The notes below the pieces were generated by a model, which saw only the letters and a program-made list of their open reading frames with translations, was not told where the DNA came from and did not search any database. 64,000 nucleotides of DNA from Prochlorococcus sp. AG-670-N10 (lineage in GTDB: Bacteria; Cyanobacteriota; Cyanobacteriia; PCC-6307; Cyanobiaceae): contig QCSX01000002.1 of assembly GCA_003209065.1 (NCBI GenBank), forward strand, positions 1 through 64,000, in the 5' to 3' direction. The stretch's first letter is position 1; every line of letters begins with the position of its first letter. Made by a program: the position numbers and the translations under genes. This document shows, in pieces, positions 38,026 through 47,427 of this stretch.

Positions 38026-39558
38026 ATTTTTATTAAAAAAACAAAGCATTTATTATCAGATTTAAAGCCTTTAAATGTTGCATCTTTAATAGTTGCAATT
38101 GTTCTTATAATTCCAATTTTTAATTTCTTAATTGAAGGAATAGATTTTATTTTAGGTGGAAAATTCTCTTTAGGTATTGCTGGAAGAAAAGAAATATTTG
38201 GCACATTAAAACTTTTAATCTTTATAAGTTTTTTTGGAGGTGGTTTAGGAACCTTAAATGGTTGGTTACTATCAAATTGCGAATTTAGATTAAGGAAAAC
38301 TCTTCGTATTTTTCAACTAATTCCACTAGCAACCCCAGCATATTTGTTAACAGCAGTATCACAGGATTTAGCAAGTATCTTAGGTTACCAAATAACTGGT
38401 TTATGGTGGGGAGTTCTTATTCTTTCAATTACTACCTACCCTTATGTTTTTTTACTCGCTAACGAAAGTTTTAATAAATTTGGAGTTAATCAAATCAATG
38501 CTAGTAGAGGGTTAGGGGTTGGGCCATGGGGTAGCTTTTTTAAAATTGCTCTCCCAATGGCATTCCCTGCATTAATAACAGGAATCAGCCTTATGTGTAT
38601 GGAAGTTATGAATGAATTAGGAACTGTTGAGTTGTTAAATATTCCAAGTATTTCTAAAGGTATAACTGAAAATTGGATCATTGAAGGTAATCCTAAGAGC
38701 GCTATTGGATTATCATTAGTTGCCTTAATAATAGTTTTTACTTTAATTTTGTTTGAAAAAATTTCAAGAAGGGAGACAAAGCGTTGGAGTGAAAATCCTG
38801 CATCATTAAGTTCTCTAGGATTTGAGTTAAAAGGCAATAGATCTTACTTAGCATATTTATTTACTTTATTCCCACCATTATTTTCTATTGGAATTCCATT
38901 TTCTTGGTTCCTATTAAATATTGATCAGTTAAAAAATGGATTCACAACAGAATTAATATCTCTTACTTTTAGAACTATTAGCCTTGGAATAATTGCTGCA
39001 TTAGTAGCATTAATTTTCTCTTTAATATTAACGCTAACTAATCGTCAGAATAAGAATTTACTTATAAGATTAATAATATTCCCGGCAGGTATTGGATATG
39101 CAATCCCAGGCACAGTATTAGCTATATCATTAATAACAATTTCCAATTCAAAGTTCTATTTTGTTGCCATATTCCTTCTGGTCTGGGGTTACGTAGTTCG
39201 ATTTTTAACTATTTCAAAAGGTTCTCTTGATTCTGGGTTTGAAAGAATATCTCCAACCTTAGATGAGGCTGCAAAGGTACTAGGCTCTAATTGGTTTGGT
39301 GTTATCAAAAAGATACATATTCCACTATTAAAAGGTCCAATCTTTGTTGGATCACTTTTAGTCTTTGTAGACACAATTAAGGAATTACCAATTACATTTA
39401 TTCTTAGACCTTTCGATTTTGATACCTTATCTGTAAGGATATATCAATATGCTGGAGATGAGCGAATGGCAGAAGCCCTATTACCCGCATTATTTATAAC
39501 AGTCTTGGGGCTGATAGCATCAAGTACGTTAATTCCAAGCTTGGATAAAAAGAGCTAA
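38026..39558 (+). CDS. futB: Iron(III) ABC transporter permease, FutB-type (start codon irregular)
   Basis: A protein of about 510 residues with roughly 12 membrane helices and two copies of the binding-protein-dependent permease domain. The EAA-type loops are INASRGLGVGPWGSFFKIALPMAF and LDEAAKVLGSNWFGVIKKIHIPLL. It fits the FutB permease that moves ferric iron with FutA and FutC. The frame is open from 38023 (after TGA 38020-38022), and the residues just inside (KKTKHLLSDLKPLNVASL) look like a normal cytoplasmic leader, but no ATG, GTG or TTG lies in the first 100 codons. Start is put at ATT 38026, or a one-base indel separates it from TTG at 38019. The first standard start, TTG 38344, would remove the first two membrane helices. 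Confidence 0.8.
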   Translation: MFIKKTKHLLSDLKPLNVASLIVAIVLIIPIFNFLIEGIDFILGGKFSLGIAGRKEIFGTLKLLIFISFFGGGLGTLNGWLLSNCEFRLRKTLRIFQLIPLATPAYLLTAVSQDLASILGYQITGLWWGVLILSITTYPYVFLLANESFNKFGVNQINASRGLGVGPWGSFFKIALPMAFPALITGISLMCMEVMNELGTVELLNIPSISKGITENWIIEGNPKSAIGLSLVALIIVFTLILFEKISRRETKRWSENPASLSSLGFELKGNRSYLAYLFTLFPPLFSIGIPFSWFLLNIDQLKNGFTTELISLTFRTISLGIIAALVALIFSLILTLTNRQNKNLLIRLIIFPAGIGYAIPGTVLAISLITISNSKFYFVAIFLLVWGYVVRFLTISKGSLDSGFERISPTLDEAAKVLGSNWFGVIKKIHIPLLKGPIFVGSLLVFVDTIKELPITFILRPFDFDTLSVRIYQYAGDERMAEALLPALFITVLGLIASSTLIPSLDKKS

Positions 39559-40480
39559 AATATTTTTAAAAATTTTCTTACTAAGAAGGGCAGACCTATA
39601 AATAAATCTGCCGAGATAGATATCAATCTAAAATAAATTAAACTTACAAGAATTATATTTTGTGGAATATTCTTTCCGCAAAAAAAGAAAAACAAGCCTC
39701 AAATACCACCACTCCTCATGGGGCTGTTGGCAATATTAATCCAATAGCCCAGGACAAACAAAAAATTACCCATAAATAAAAAATAGTATATTGAATTTCT
39801 AAATTAAAAATATAAAAGCAAATAATAAATCCAATAAATTTTGACAATACAAAAAGAATCTCCATCAAAAAAGCTCTCGCAGGGAAGAAAGAAATAATTT
39901 TTATTCTTTCATCAAATCGATACTTTTTATTGTTAATTTCTAAGGAACTAATGGATTTATCTTTTAAGATTTCAAACCTTTGCAAAATTAGGTAAATTAA
40001 TTTTCTATTCAGAAATATCAATGGGATGAGTAATAAAAAGTAAAATGCGGAAAAAAACTATCCCAACTGAAGCTAAGAAGAAAGATGCACACAACATAAA
40101 ATAAGGCTCAACTAGTGTCGAATAAAAAGCTAATTGAGGTTTACTAATGACTTTTAGAAAGTTGTATCTTTCAAAGAAATGCCAAATGCCTCCTGGTACA
40201 TATTTAAGAATATTTGTAAGAACATAAAAGTAAATTAAATTAGTTTTAGTTTTACCAAACCAAGCAACTATATTTTTTCCAAGCTAGGGCATTAAAATAA
40301 ATACTAAATATACAAAATAAAAATGATAATAATATATAATTTCCATTTCTAGCAAAATCAATATTTAATGAAATTTGATCAAAATTCTTAAAAAAATAAA
40401 TAAACTAAAATAAAAAGAAAAGAAAGTTTCCTCAGGGTTAAAAAGTTAATATTCTTTAAAAGATTTATAAAATAAATTTT
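39555..40480 (-). pseudogene. Decayed membrane protein of the LPG-synthase TM / UPF0104 flippase-like family
   Basis: Read on the minus strand in several frames, this region encodes one continuous homologue of about 310 residues. It includes DQISLNIDFARNGNYILLSF, then NLIYFYVLTNILKYVPGGIW, then SWAIGLILPTAP and FEACF, and finally LIYFRLISISADLFIGLPF. The PGGIW and PxxPGG-like sites are family marks. Lesions are frameshifts in runs at about 40390-40396, 40273-40278, 40051-40057 and 39680-39686, a nonsense TGA at 39716-39718, and no recognisable start. The longest intact piece is 101 residues (39716-40021). The last codon overlaps the futB stop on the other strand. Confidence 0.85.
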
Positions 40481-40493
40481 TTTAAATTAAATC

Positions 40494-41717
40494 TTATTTC
40501 CAATCTTCAAAAGCTTTAAAATTTTTGCATGATTCTCTAATCATATTTCTTACTTCTTGAGCTGTTTTATTATTCTCAATTTGCAATCTTAAAATTTCAT
40601 CATTCTCTGGTTTCATATAAATAGTTCCGTTAGGTTTCATAGATTGTTTAAATTTAATTTTTCCAAAAGTTGTTAGACACTCTCCCTTTCTTCTCAATAA
40701 AACCCACCTCGCTTGTTTTCTTTCTCTCAATCCTATAGTCGTAGAATATTCAAACCATAATTTCCTAAAATACGCTTGCTTTTCAATAGGTAAGATAACT
40801 TGGAGAGAAAAACCTATGCGGTTTTTTTTCATATTAATTGTCTTAGAGGAAACATCATAAGCTCCTTCTTTTCTAAATATCTCCAACAAATTAGCTATTT
40901 CTTCTGATGTTTGATCATCAATCCATGCCTCTTGAACACAAATCTCCTCATATCTTGGACTAATTTTTTGATCTATCAAATTCTCATCTTTAGAATTAAT
41001 TTTTAAAACCCTGACCAAATTAGGGCATGGAAGTTTTAAATTCCCAAGACCTACTCCATAGGAATCTATAGAATATTTATAAGGAATTTGGAAAGATTCA
41101 ACTAAATTACAAAGTAAGGCTATTCCCGTTGGAGTTGACAATTCGCCCTCTACAAAGTTAAGACTTGAAATCACCTTAATATTTTTTTTTCTTAATAACT
41201 CTATTACCGCAGGAGATGGTATTGATAGTTTGCCATGCTCAGCCTGAATAAAACCTCTCCCTAAAGTTGGTTCATTACAAAAAACGTTCTTAGGCTTTAA
41301 ATATTCAATTGAAGTACACACTCCAATAATATCTACTAAGGAATCGATTGCTCCGATCTCATGAAAATGAACTTCTTCTGGGTTAATTCCATGAACTCTT
41401 CCTTCTGCTAAGGCTAAAGACTCGAAAACATCATAAATTCTTTTTTTTAATTTTTTTTCTAATTGAGCCTTCAGAATTAAATCTTTAATACTTTTCCAAT
41501 CTCTTCTAGTACTTTGATCAAATTTCTCAACATCAACCTTTATTCCTCGAATTGAACAATTTTGAGATTCTCTGAAATTTAAATAATAAAAATTTTCTAA
41601 TCCAAAACATGAGAGTGTTTTTTCAATTTCATATTTTGGTACCCCCAAATCATAAAAAGCACCCAATAACATATCCCCTGAGACCCCAGGAGAGCACTCA
41701 ATTAAAATTTCTTCCAT
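40494..41717 (-). CDS. larC: LarC-type nickel-pincer cofactor protein
   Basis: The 407-residue protein shows the LarC pattern: CSPGVSGDMLLGAFYDLGVP near the N-terminus, VHFHEIGAIDSLVDIIGV, GRGFIQAEHGKLSIPSPAVIELL, and GELSTPTGIALLCNLVESF. LarC inserts nickel into the pincer cofactor of lactate racemase using CTP. In Lactiplantibacillus the gene is read through a frameshift, but here it is one uninterrupted frame. No larA, larB or larE is in the window, so the client enzyme is unknown. Confidence 0.88.
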   Translation of the reverse strand: MEEILIECSPGVSGDMLLGAFYDLGVPKYEIEKTLSCFGLENFYYLNFRESQNCSIRGIKVDVEKFDQSTRRDWKSIKDLILKAQLEKKLKKRIYDVFESLALAEGRVHGINPEEVHFHEIGAIDSLVDIIGVCTSIEYLKPKNVFCNEPTLGRGFIQAEHGKLSIPSPAVIELLRKKNIKVISSLNFVEGELSTPTGIALLCNLVESFQIPYKYSIDSYGVGLGNLKLPCPNLVRVLKINSKDENLIDQKISPRYEEICVQEAWIDDQTSEEIANLLEIFRKEGAYDVSSKTINMKKNRIGFSLQVILPIEKQAYFRKLWFEYSTTIGLRERKQARWVLLRRKGECLTTFGKIKFKQSMKPNGTIYMKPENDEILRLQIENNKTAQEVRNMIRESCKNFKAFEDWK

Positions 41718-41782
41718 AACACTTTATAGATTTTTGAATTATAAGAATTCAAGAGATAAAAACTTAACAATAATAATAGATA

Positions 41783-42382
41783 CTATAGTTTTTTGGATTT
41801 TATTTTTTCAATAATTTCGTATTTAACCATTCGCAGTATACTTCCATCCCTAATTACATCGAGGCTTACAAAGTTATTCAGAAATTGAAGAGGTATCTCA
41901 CCTTCAATATTAATTTTAAAAGTTGAATTTTTTGATCTCTTTGAATTAGGAGAAGAACAAATTTTTATAACAATCTCTTTCTTTTGTGTATTTACATAAA
42001 TCATTTCTCCTCTTATAGAAAAATAATTATTGTTTAAATTTAATTCTTTTAATAATTCATTTGGATCCTTTTCAGAATTATTATTATCTATTTGATTTAA
42101 TTGATAAGGATCCCATATACCTGCTACCTGTAAATGAAGATTGGTAATGTTTTTATTTCTTGGATAAACGATCCAAAAATAATCCTTCTCTAAATTGATA
42201 TATTTTTTTATCAAAGCTATAGCTTTACCAAGAATAACTGTTTCAATTATTTTTCCCTCCTTATCAGTTAATGTTCCTCGATTTATTTGATCAATATTAT
42301 TTGGCTTATAAATGCCTTTAACGATACCTATTGCCCTGTATTGTAATTTATTTGTAACTTCTTGGATAGGATTTTTAATCAT
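41783..42382 (-). CDS. Conserved-type soluble hypothetical protein
   Basis: A 199-residue protein with alternating short strands: LQYRAIGIVKGIYKPNNI, DYFWIVYPRNK, LHLQVAGIWDPYQL, YFSIRGEMIYVNTQKKEIVIKI, SLDVIRDGSILRMVKYEII. This suggests a two-domain beta-rich fold. There is no signal peptide or membrane segment. I do not recognise the family. The gene lies between larC and a small exported protein on the same strand with short gaps. Confidence 0.65.
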   Translation of the reverse strand: MIKNPIQEVTNKLQYRAIGIVKGIYKPNNIDQINRGTLTDKEGKIIETVILGKAIALIKKYINLEKDYFWIVYPRNKNITNLHLQVAGIWDPYQLNQIDNNNSEKDPNELLKELNLNNNYFSIRGEMIYVNTQKKEIVIKICSSPNSKRSKNSTFKINIEGEIPLQFLNNFVSLDVIRDGSILRMVKYEIIEKIKSKKL

Positions 42383-42427
42383 ATTTAGTTATGTTTGAGA
42401 AATGTATTTAATAAGATATTTATTGAA

Positions 42428-42739
42428 TTAAAGACTTTCTTTTTCTTCAATCTTATTAAATAATTTTAAAGCATCATCAATAGCATCAGATGGCTCAGTC
42501 GCATCATTCAAACTATTAGCCCTTCTAATCATCTCAACTATTTCAAAAGGGTTAGTAGGTAAAGCTGAGCTGTTTGTATTAAATTTTGTAGAGCTATCAA
42601 TTTCAATCTCATTCAAAGATGACTCTTCTGCACTTAATATTGTTGATTTAATATTGATGAATGAAATAAATAAAATGAAAACTTTACCTAATCTTGATAT
42701 CTTTTTATTTAATTTGAATTTTATTTTGTTTAATTTCAA
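42428..42739 (-). CDS. Small exported hypothetical protein
   Basis: A 103-residue protein with a lysine-rich N-region and hydrophobic segment (about 20-37) that fits a signal sequence ending near TILSAEE. The mature part is acidic and includes PTNPFEIVEMIRRANSLNDATEPSDAIDDALKLF, which is amphipathic and helical. I do not recognise a family. Confidence 0.55.
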   Translation of the reverse strand: MKLNKIKFKLNKKISRLGKVFILFISFINIKSTILSAEESSLNEIEIDSSTKFNTNSSALPTNPFEIVEMIRRANSLNDATEPSDAIDDALKLFNKIEEKESL

Positions 42740-42795
42740 AATAATTTAAGACCGAAATTATTTGCTAACTTAATTTTACATAATTTGGTAATAAA

Positions 42796-43641
42796 TTGTT
42801 AATAGCAACTTGGAATGTAAACTCTGTAAGAACAAGGCTTTCACAAATTACTAATTGGATTAATGAGGTAAATCCAGATATCCTTTGTTTACAAGAAACT
42901 AAAGTTATAGATGATGCTTTTCCTTTAACGCATTTTGAAGAATTAGGTTATGAGGTGGTTATTCATGGACAAAAATCTTACAATGGTGTCGCAATAATAA
43001 GTAAGTTTAAGATTGAAAATATAAATAAAGGATTTATTAACGAGAATAAAGGGGGAAATATTTCTACAGAACTTAATGAGCAAAAAAGGTTAATTTCTGC
43101 AAATATCAATGGGTTAAAAATAATAAATGTTTATGTCCCAAACGGTTCTTCAATAGATTCTGACAAATTCAATTATAAGATTAAATGGTTAAATCATTTA
43201 TCAGCATTCTTAGATAATCAAGTGAAAGATGATGATTATGTCTGTTTTTTGGGCGATTTTAATATAGCTCCAAGCAAAATAGATATTCATGCTCCTCAAA
43301 AATACGAAGGGGGTATAATGGCTTCAAAGATAGAAAGAGAAGCACTTAATAATGTTCTTAAAGGAAGATTTATTGATTCTTTTCGTATTTTCGAGAAGAA
43401 TGCTGGGCATTGGAGTTGGTGGGATTACCGTAATAATGCTTATGAATTAAATAAAGGTTGGAGAATAGACCATATTTATATCAGTAGAAACCTTGCATCA
43501 AAACTCAAAAGCTGTGTAATAGATAGGAATCAAAGAGAAAATTTACAGCCTAGTGATCATGCCCCAGTATTAATTAACCTAGAAATTGATAATCAAAATG
43601 AAGATTACTTTGATGATGATAATGATCTTTTCGAAATATAA
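42796..43641 (+). CDS. xth: Exodeoxyribonuclease III / AP endonuclease
   Basis: The 281-residue enzyme incises at abasic sites and trims 3' ends. Motifs of the Exo III fold are IATWNVNSVRTRL, CLQETKVIDDAFP with the metal glutamate, VYVPNGS, FLGDFNIAPSKIDIHAP with the Asp-Asn pair, WSWWDYR, and the final WRIDHIYIS and PSDHAPV with the catalytic histidine. The TTG start (LLIATWNVNSV) is taken because it gives the usual N-terminus. Confidence 0.96.
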   Translation: MLIATWNVNSVRTRLSQITNWINEVNPDILCLQETKVIDDAFPLTHFEELGYEVVIHGQKSYNGVAIISKFKIENINKGFINENKGGNISTELNEQKRLISANINGLKIINVYVPNGSSIDSDKFNYKIKWLNHLSAFLDNQVKDDDYVCFLGDFNIAPSKIDIHAPQKYEGGIMASKIEREALNNVLKGRFIDSFRIFEKNAGHWSWWDYRNNAYELNKGWRIDHIYISRNLASKLKSCVIDRNQRENLQPSDHAPVLINLEIDNQNEDYFDDDNDLFEI

Positions 43642-43867
43642 TTCCAAATATCTTTAATTTTCATAAACATCAAAACGCTTTATATTATTGAATAATCTAG
43701 AAATAAAATTAACTTCGTGTCAAATTTTCCTCAGAATTAATTATTTACATTCGAAAGAATCGCAAAAAAACATCATAATGTAGAATTTCATTCTGATTGA
43801 CAAAATTTTTACTTATTTCTAAGTTAGAACATGATGAAATTTTCTCAAAACTACATCCATTTAAATT

Positions 43868-45169
43868 TTGACTGACATATTTAATACTACTCATTCTGAA
43901 GAAGTTTTCTCTTCAGCTTTAGAATTAATGCCAGGTGGAGTTAGTTCCCCAGTGAGAGCATTTAAGTCTGTTGGTGGTCAGCCAATTGTTTTTGATAGAG
44001 TAAAAGGACCATTTGCCTGGGACGTTGATGGGAATAGGTATATTGATTACATAGGAAGTTGGGGGCCAGCCATTTGTGGACATGCCCACCCTGAAGTAAT
44101 TACAGCATTGCAAGAAGCAATTGAAAAAGGAACTAGTTTTGGAGCACCTTGTGTATTAGAGAATAAACTTGCCAAAATGGTCATAGATGCTGTTCCATCG
44201 GTAGAAATGGTTAGATTTGTAAACAGTGGTACTGAAGCCTGCATGGCAGTTTTAAGGCTAATGAGAGCATTTACAGGAAGAGATAAAGTAATAAAATTTG
44301 ATGGGTGCTATCACGGACATGCTGATATGTTTTTGGTAAAAGCTGGATCTGGAGTAGCTACTTTAGGTTTACCAGATTCCCCAGGGGTTCCAAGAACTAC
44401 AACAGCAAATACTCTAACTGCACCTTACAACGATCTTGAAGCTGTAAAAAAATTATTTTCTGAGAATCCTGATGCAATATCAGGAGTAATTCTTGAGCCT
44501 ATTGTTGGTAATGCAGGATTTATTACTCCTGAACCTGGTTTCCTTGAAGGATTAAGAGAACTGACAACTGAAAATGGATCTTTACTAGTTTTTGATGAGG
44601 TGATGACTGGTTTCAGAATTAGCTACGGAGGAGTTCAAGAAAAATTTGGAGTTACGCCTGATTTAACAACTCTCGGCAAAGTAATAGGAGGAGGTTTACC
44701 TGTAGGAGCCTATGGAGGGAGAAAGGAAATAATGTCAATGGTTGCTCCATCTGGGCCTGTATATCAAGCCGGAACTTTAAGTGGAAATCCATTAGCAATG
44801 ACTGCAGGTATTAAAACTCTTGAATTACTTAAACAAGAAGGAACATACGAAAAGCTCGAGTCAACAACTTCTAGGTTGATTCAAGGTATTATGCAATCTG
44901 CTGAAAACAATGGAATTGCAATAAATGGGGGGAGCGTAAGTGCAATGTTTGGATTTTTCTTATGTGAAGGACCAGTAAGAAATTTCGAAGAAGCAAAAAC
45001 AAATAATTCAGAACTCTTTGGCAAACTTCATAGGGAGATGCTCAAAAGAGGCATATATCTAGCTCCAAGTCCATTCGAAGCTGGATTTACTTCATTAGCC
45101 CATAGTGAAGAAGAAATTGATCGAACGCTAGAAGCATTCGATCAATCTTTTAGTGTTATAAAAAATTAA
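43868..45169 (+). CDS. hemL: Glutamate-1-semialdehyde 2,1-aminomutase
   Basis: This PLP enzyme of 433 residues forms 5-aminolevulinate, the first dedicated tetrapyrrole precursor. Features are [69 protein letters not shown], and [18 protein letters not shown] with the PLP lysine. A TTG codon (43868) is used. The 226 bp upstream is AT-rich with no other gene seen. Confidence 0.98.
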   Translation: MTDIFNTTHSEEVFSSALELMPGGVSSPVRAFKSVGGQPIVFDRVKGPFAWDVDGNRYIDYIGSWGPAICGHAHPEVITALQEAIEKGTSFGAPCVLENKLAKMVIDAVPSVEMVRFVNSGTEACMAVLRLMRAFTGRDKVIKFDGCYHGHADMFLVKAGSGVATLGLPDSPGVPRTTTANTLTAPYNDLEAVKKLFSENPDAISGVILEPIVGNAGFITPEPGFLEGLRELTTENGSLLVFDEVMTGFRISYGGVQEKFGVTPDLTTLGKVIGGGLPVGAYGGRKEIMSMVAPSGPVYQAGTLSGNPLAMTAGIKTLELLKQEGTYEKLESTTSRLIQGIMQSAENNGIAINGGSVSAMFGFFLCEGPVRNFEEAKTNNSELFGKLHREMLKRGIYLAPSPFEAGFTSLAHSEEEIDRTLEAFDQSFSVIKN

Positions 45170-45171
45170 TA

Positions 45172-45978
45172 TTATCTATTTTTTCCACCAACAATTACAG
45201 GTGGCATTGATCCACTAGTGCCAGGAAGTCCTGGAACCACCTGAGTACTACCATCCCATTTATCTAGGAAAAGTTTAAATAGAACCTGATCATTTAAGCC
45301 TTTATTTAGGGTCTCATACCTTAAGGCTTCCTGTGCTGCAATTTCGACTTCTGTTTTGGCTCTTAAAAGTAGCTGACCAGCTATTTGTTTCTGTTCAATA
45401 GCCGCTCTGTATTCCTCTGCTATTTCTAAACCAGTGAGATCTAAGCTTTTAACATCTACGTAATCAAAAGAGTTCAATTCCTCAGCTACTGTGGAAGCAA
45501 CTTTTTCAGAAATAACATTAAATTCAGTTGCTATTGTCTCTAATTCATACTGCGAGAAAACAGATTTCAGAGCTTTAAGTAAAGAAGGCTGAACTATCTT
45601 TTGATAAACATCACTATTTCTGCTAGCAATTGTGGCAAAAATCCTGCCCGCTTCACTTGGCTTAACCGAATATTTGACCGTAGCGGTTGCTCTAATAACT
45701 TGAAGATCTTTTGTTAAGGTTTCAAATTTCTCAGGTTGAACTTGAGTTTTTATATCAAAGGGGAAGACTGACTGAACGAAGGGGATTTTAAAGTTTAATC
45801 CAGCTCTTCTTGAACCACCACTTACTTTTCCTAAAGTAGTAACTACAGCGACTTGTCCAGAAGGTACGACAAATAAAGATTGAGTCAGTAAAAGAAATCC
45901 AGTAAAAGATAAAACAATTAATAGTGTTGCAGTTCCTCCTGGTCCCGTTGGGGTGACATTTTTAAAAGATGTTGACAT
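45172..45978 (-). CDS. Prohibitin/SPFH-domain membrane protein
   Basis: The 268-residue protein has one N-terminal membrane helix (about 20-40) and a band-7 domain: VPSGQVAVVTTLGKVSG, LNFKIPFVQSVFPFDIKTQ, ATVKYSVKPSEAGRIFATI, and a coiled-coil segment ending with AAQEALRYETLNKGL. SPFH proteins oligomerise on membranes and often regulate membrane proteases such as FtsH; that role is family inference. It abuts hemL with a 2-bp gap, tail to tail. Confidence 0.9.
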   Translation of the reverse strand: MSTSFKNVTPTGPGGTATLLIVLSFTGFLLLTQSLFVVPSGQVAVVTTLGKVSGGSRRAGLNFKIPFVQSVFPFDIKTQVQPEKFETLTKDLQVIRATATVKYSVKPSEAGRIFATIASRNSDVYQKIVQPSLLKALKSVFSQYELETIATEFNVISEKVASTVAEELNSFDYVDVKSLDLTGLEIAEEYRAAIEQKQIAGQLLLRAKTEVEIAAQEALRYETLNKGLNDQVLFKLFLDKWDGSTQVVPGLPGTSGSMPPVIVGGKNR

Positions 45979-46095
45979 TTAATTTTGATTTTCATTAATC
46001 ATATTTAAAGAAATTAATTAATGCATTAATTGGCTATTTAATTAAAATATTTTTTTAATAATTAGTTTACTTAATTAACAAATGGATTTTATAAA

Positions 46096-46299
46096 TTACT
46101 TTGATTTAAATTTCTGCATTAATTGTAAATAAAGATCCTCATCTATTTCTCTTATATCGTATTCAGAAGGTAAAACACCATGCTTATACTCATGGGCGGC
46201 CATCCAGCAAAATTTCTCAATTTCTGTTAATGAAAAACGAGGATAATCTTTTATTTTTAGGCACAATGTATCAAGAAGAGTGTTTGAATAATTAGCCAT
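46096..46299 (-). CDS. Small soluble hypothetical protein
   Basis: A 67-residue mostly helical protein containing TEIEKFCWMAAHEYKHGVLPSEYDIREIDEDLYLQLMQKF. No membrane segment, metal-binding cluster or family is recognised. The gene sits 24 bp downstream of yajQ on the same strand. Confidence 0.5.
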   Translation of the reverse strand: MANYSNTLLDTLCLKIKDYPRFSLTEIEKFCWMAAHEYKHGVLPSEYDIREIDEDLYLQLMQKFKSK

Positions 46300-46323
46300 T
46301 AGAAGGTCTTAATTATTAACATG

Positions 46324-46821
46324 TTATCGATAATTATTTGCTTGTAGAGGAATTTTGTATGTTTCCTCCAAATTTTCAAGTAACTTAATTGCTAATTGAA
46401 GATCGTTCTTGCTTTTGCTCATAACTCTCAATGTTTCACCGTTAATGCTTACATTAATTTTCTTTATTTCATCTCTAATGTTTTTACTAATTTTTTTAGC
46501 AATTTCCTGATTAAGTCCTTTCTTTAAAGTGATGGTTTGCTTAACTTTATTTCCGCTTACTACTTCAATACTGTTGAAGTCGAAAATTTTTAAAGAGAGT
46601 TTTCTTTTTATTGCCTTTTGTCTAATAATATCAATCACAGAGTTTAGAGTTAATTCACTATTTGTAGTTATGAGAATGTTGTCTTTTTCTAAATCCAAGG
46701 AGGTATCTGTTCCTTTAAGATCATATCTTTGAGAAAGCTCTCTCTTAACTTGATCCAAAGCATTAACCAATTCTTGTCTATCAAAATCAGAAACTACATC
46801 AAATGAAAAATTTTCCGCCAT
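46324..46821 (-). CDS. YajQ-family nucleotide-binding protein (UPF0234)
   Basis: A 165-residue protein with the YajQ signature: SFDVVSDFDRQELVNALDQVKRELSQRYDLKG at the N-terminus and INGETLRVMSKSKNDLQLAIKLL at the C-terminus, forming two ferredoxin-like halves. Relatives have been reported to bind cyclic di-GMP and tRNA. I cannot see what it binds here. Confidence 0.92.
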   Translation of the reverse strand: MAENFSFDVVSDFDRQELVNALDQVKRELSQRYDLKGTDTSLDLEKDNILITTNSELTLNSVIDIIRQKAIKRKLSLKIFDFNSIEVVSGNKVKQTITLKKGLNQEIAKKISKNIRDEIKKINVSINGETLRVMSKSKNDLQLAIKLLENLEETYKIPLQANNYR

Positions 46822-46889
46822 TAGTTAAATTTAAAATTAATTCAATTATCACCTCAATTAAACTTAAAAAAAATTAAAAAGGAGTTAAT

Positions 46890-47402
46890 TTAATCAAAAA
46901 ATAACAAACTCACCACCTTACCCATTTCTTCTGCACATCTACAACTGTTTAATAAAGTTTCACTATCGTGAAAAGCGAAACAAATTAATTGATCACATCT
47001 ATTAATAATTTCTTGATTACAAAGACTACTTGCCATTGGCAAAGGCAACTCATCATTCTCACTCTTCTCAACCAAATGCATAACACTCTCCAATTGGTTT
47101 TTAATTTCAGGTAATTGCTTATCTAAACTCTGTGGCAAAAGAACAGTCAGCAAAGAGGGATTAATTTCTAAAACAGCTCTTATAACTGCGGCATTAACTC
47201 CCTGAGATCCAGATGTAAGAATTGTATGCCCCTCTTCCGCTAATGACCTCGCGATTAGTTCGATCAAGTGGATGTCAACGACAGGGACATGTCTACTACC
47301 CAAAAAAGCAATCCTTCTTTTCCCATTATCCTGAAGTTTTGCGAGTTCCTGAGCTAAGGTGTCAACACCTTCAGTTGATGGTAGGTCTAAAGAACGACTC
47401 AA
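46890..47402 (-). CDS. Stand-alone SLOG/DprA-like Rossmann protein
   Basis: The 170-residue protein has a Rossmann nucleotide-binding core of the DprA/LOG type: RRIAFLGSRHVPVVDIHLIELIARSLAEEGHTILTSGSQGVNAAVIRAVL, TVLLPQSL, and a helical end with CAEEMGKVVSLLFF. It lacks the SAM and winged-helix parts of full DprA, so a recombination mediator role is not secure. SLOG domains bind nucleotide-like ligands. The TTG start gives MSRSLDLPST. It lies just downstream of the P-loop/DRTGG gene. Confidence 0.72.
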   Translation of the reverse strand: MSRSLDLPSTEGVDTLAQELAKLQDNGKRRIAFLGSRHVPVVDIHLIELIARSLAEEGHTILTSGSQGVNAAVIRAVLEINPSLLTVLLPQSLDKQLPEIKNQLESVMHLVEKSENDELPLPMASSLCNQEIINRCDQLICFAFHDSETLLNSCRCAEEMGKVVSLLFFD

Positions 47403-47427
47403 AATAAAATGGTTACTATATTTGAAA

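Noticed and set aside
39700..39725. CTCCTCA-containing stretch resembling the Yfr1 small RNA motif
   Set aside because: It lies inside the decayed membrane-protein gene and lacks the flanking hairpins of Yfr1.
43642..43867. Gap before hemL searched for a small photosynthesis gene or RNA
   Set aside because: Only very short open frames (13 residues or fewer) and no stable stem were seen.
46890..47402. Calling the SLOG protein a competence factor DprA
   Set aside because: The SAM and winged-helix parts of DprA are missing and no competence genes are nearby.
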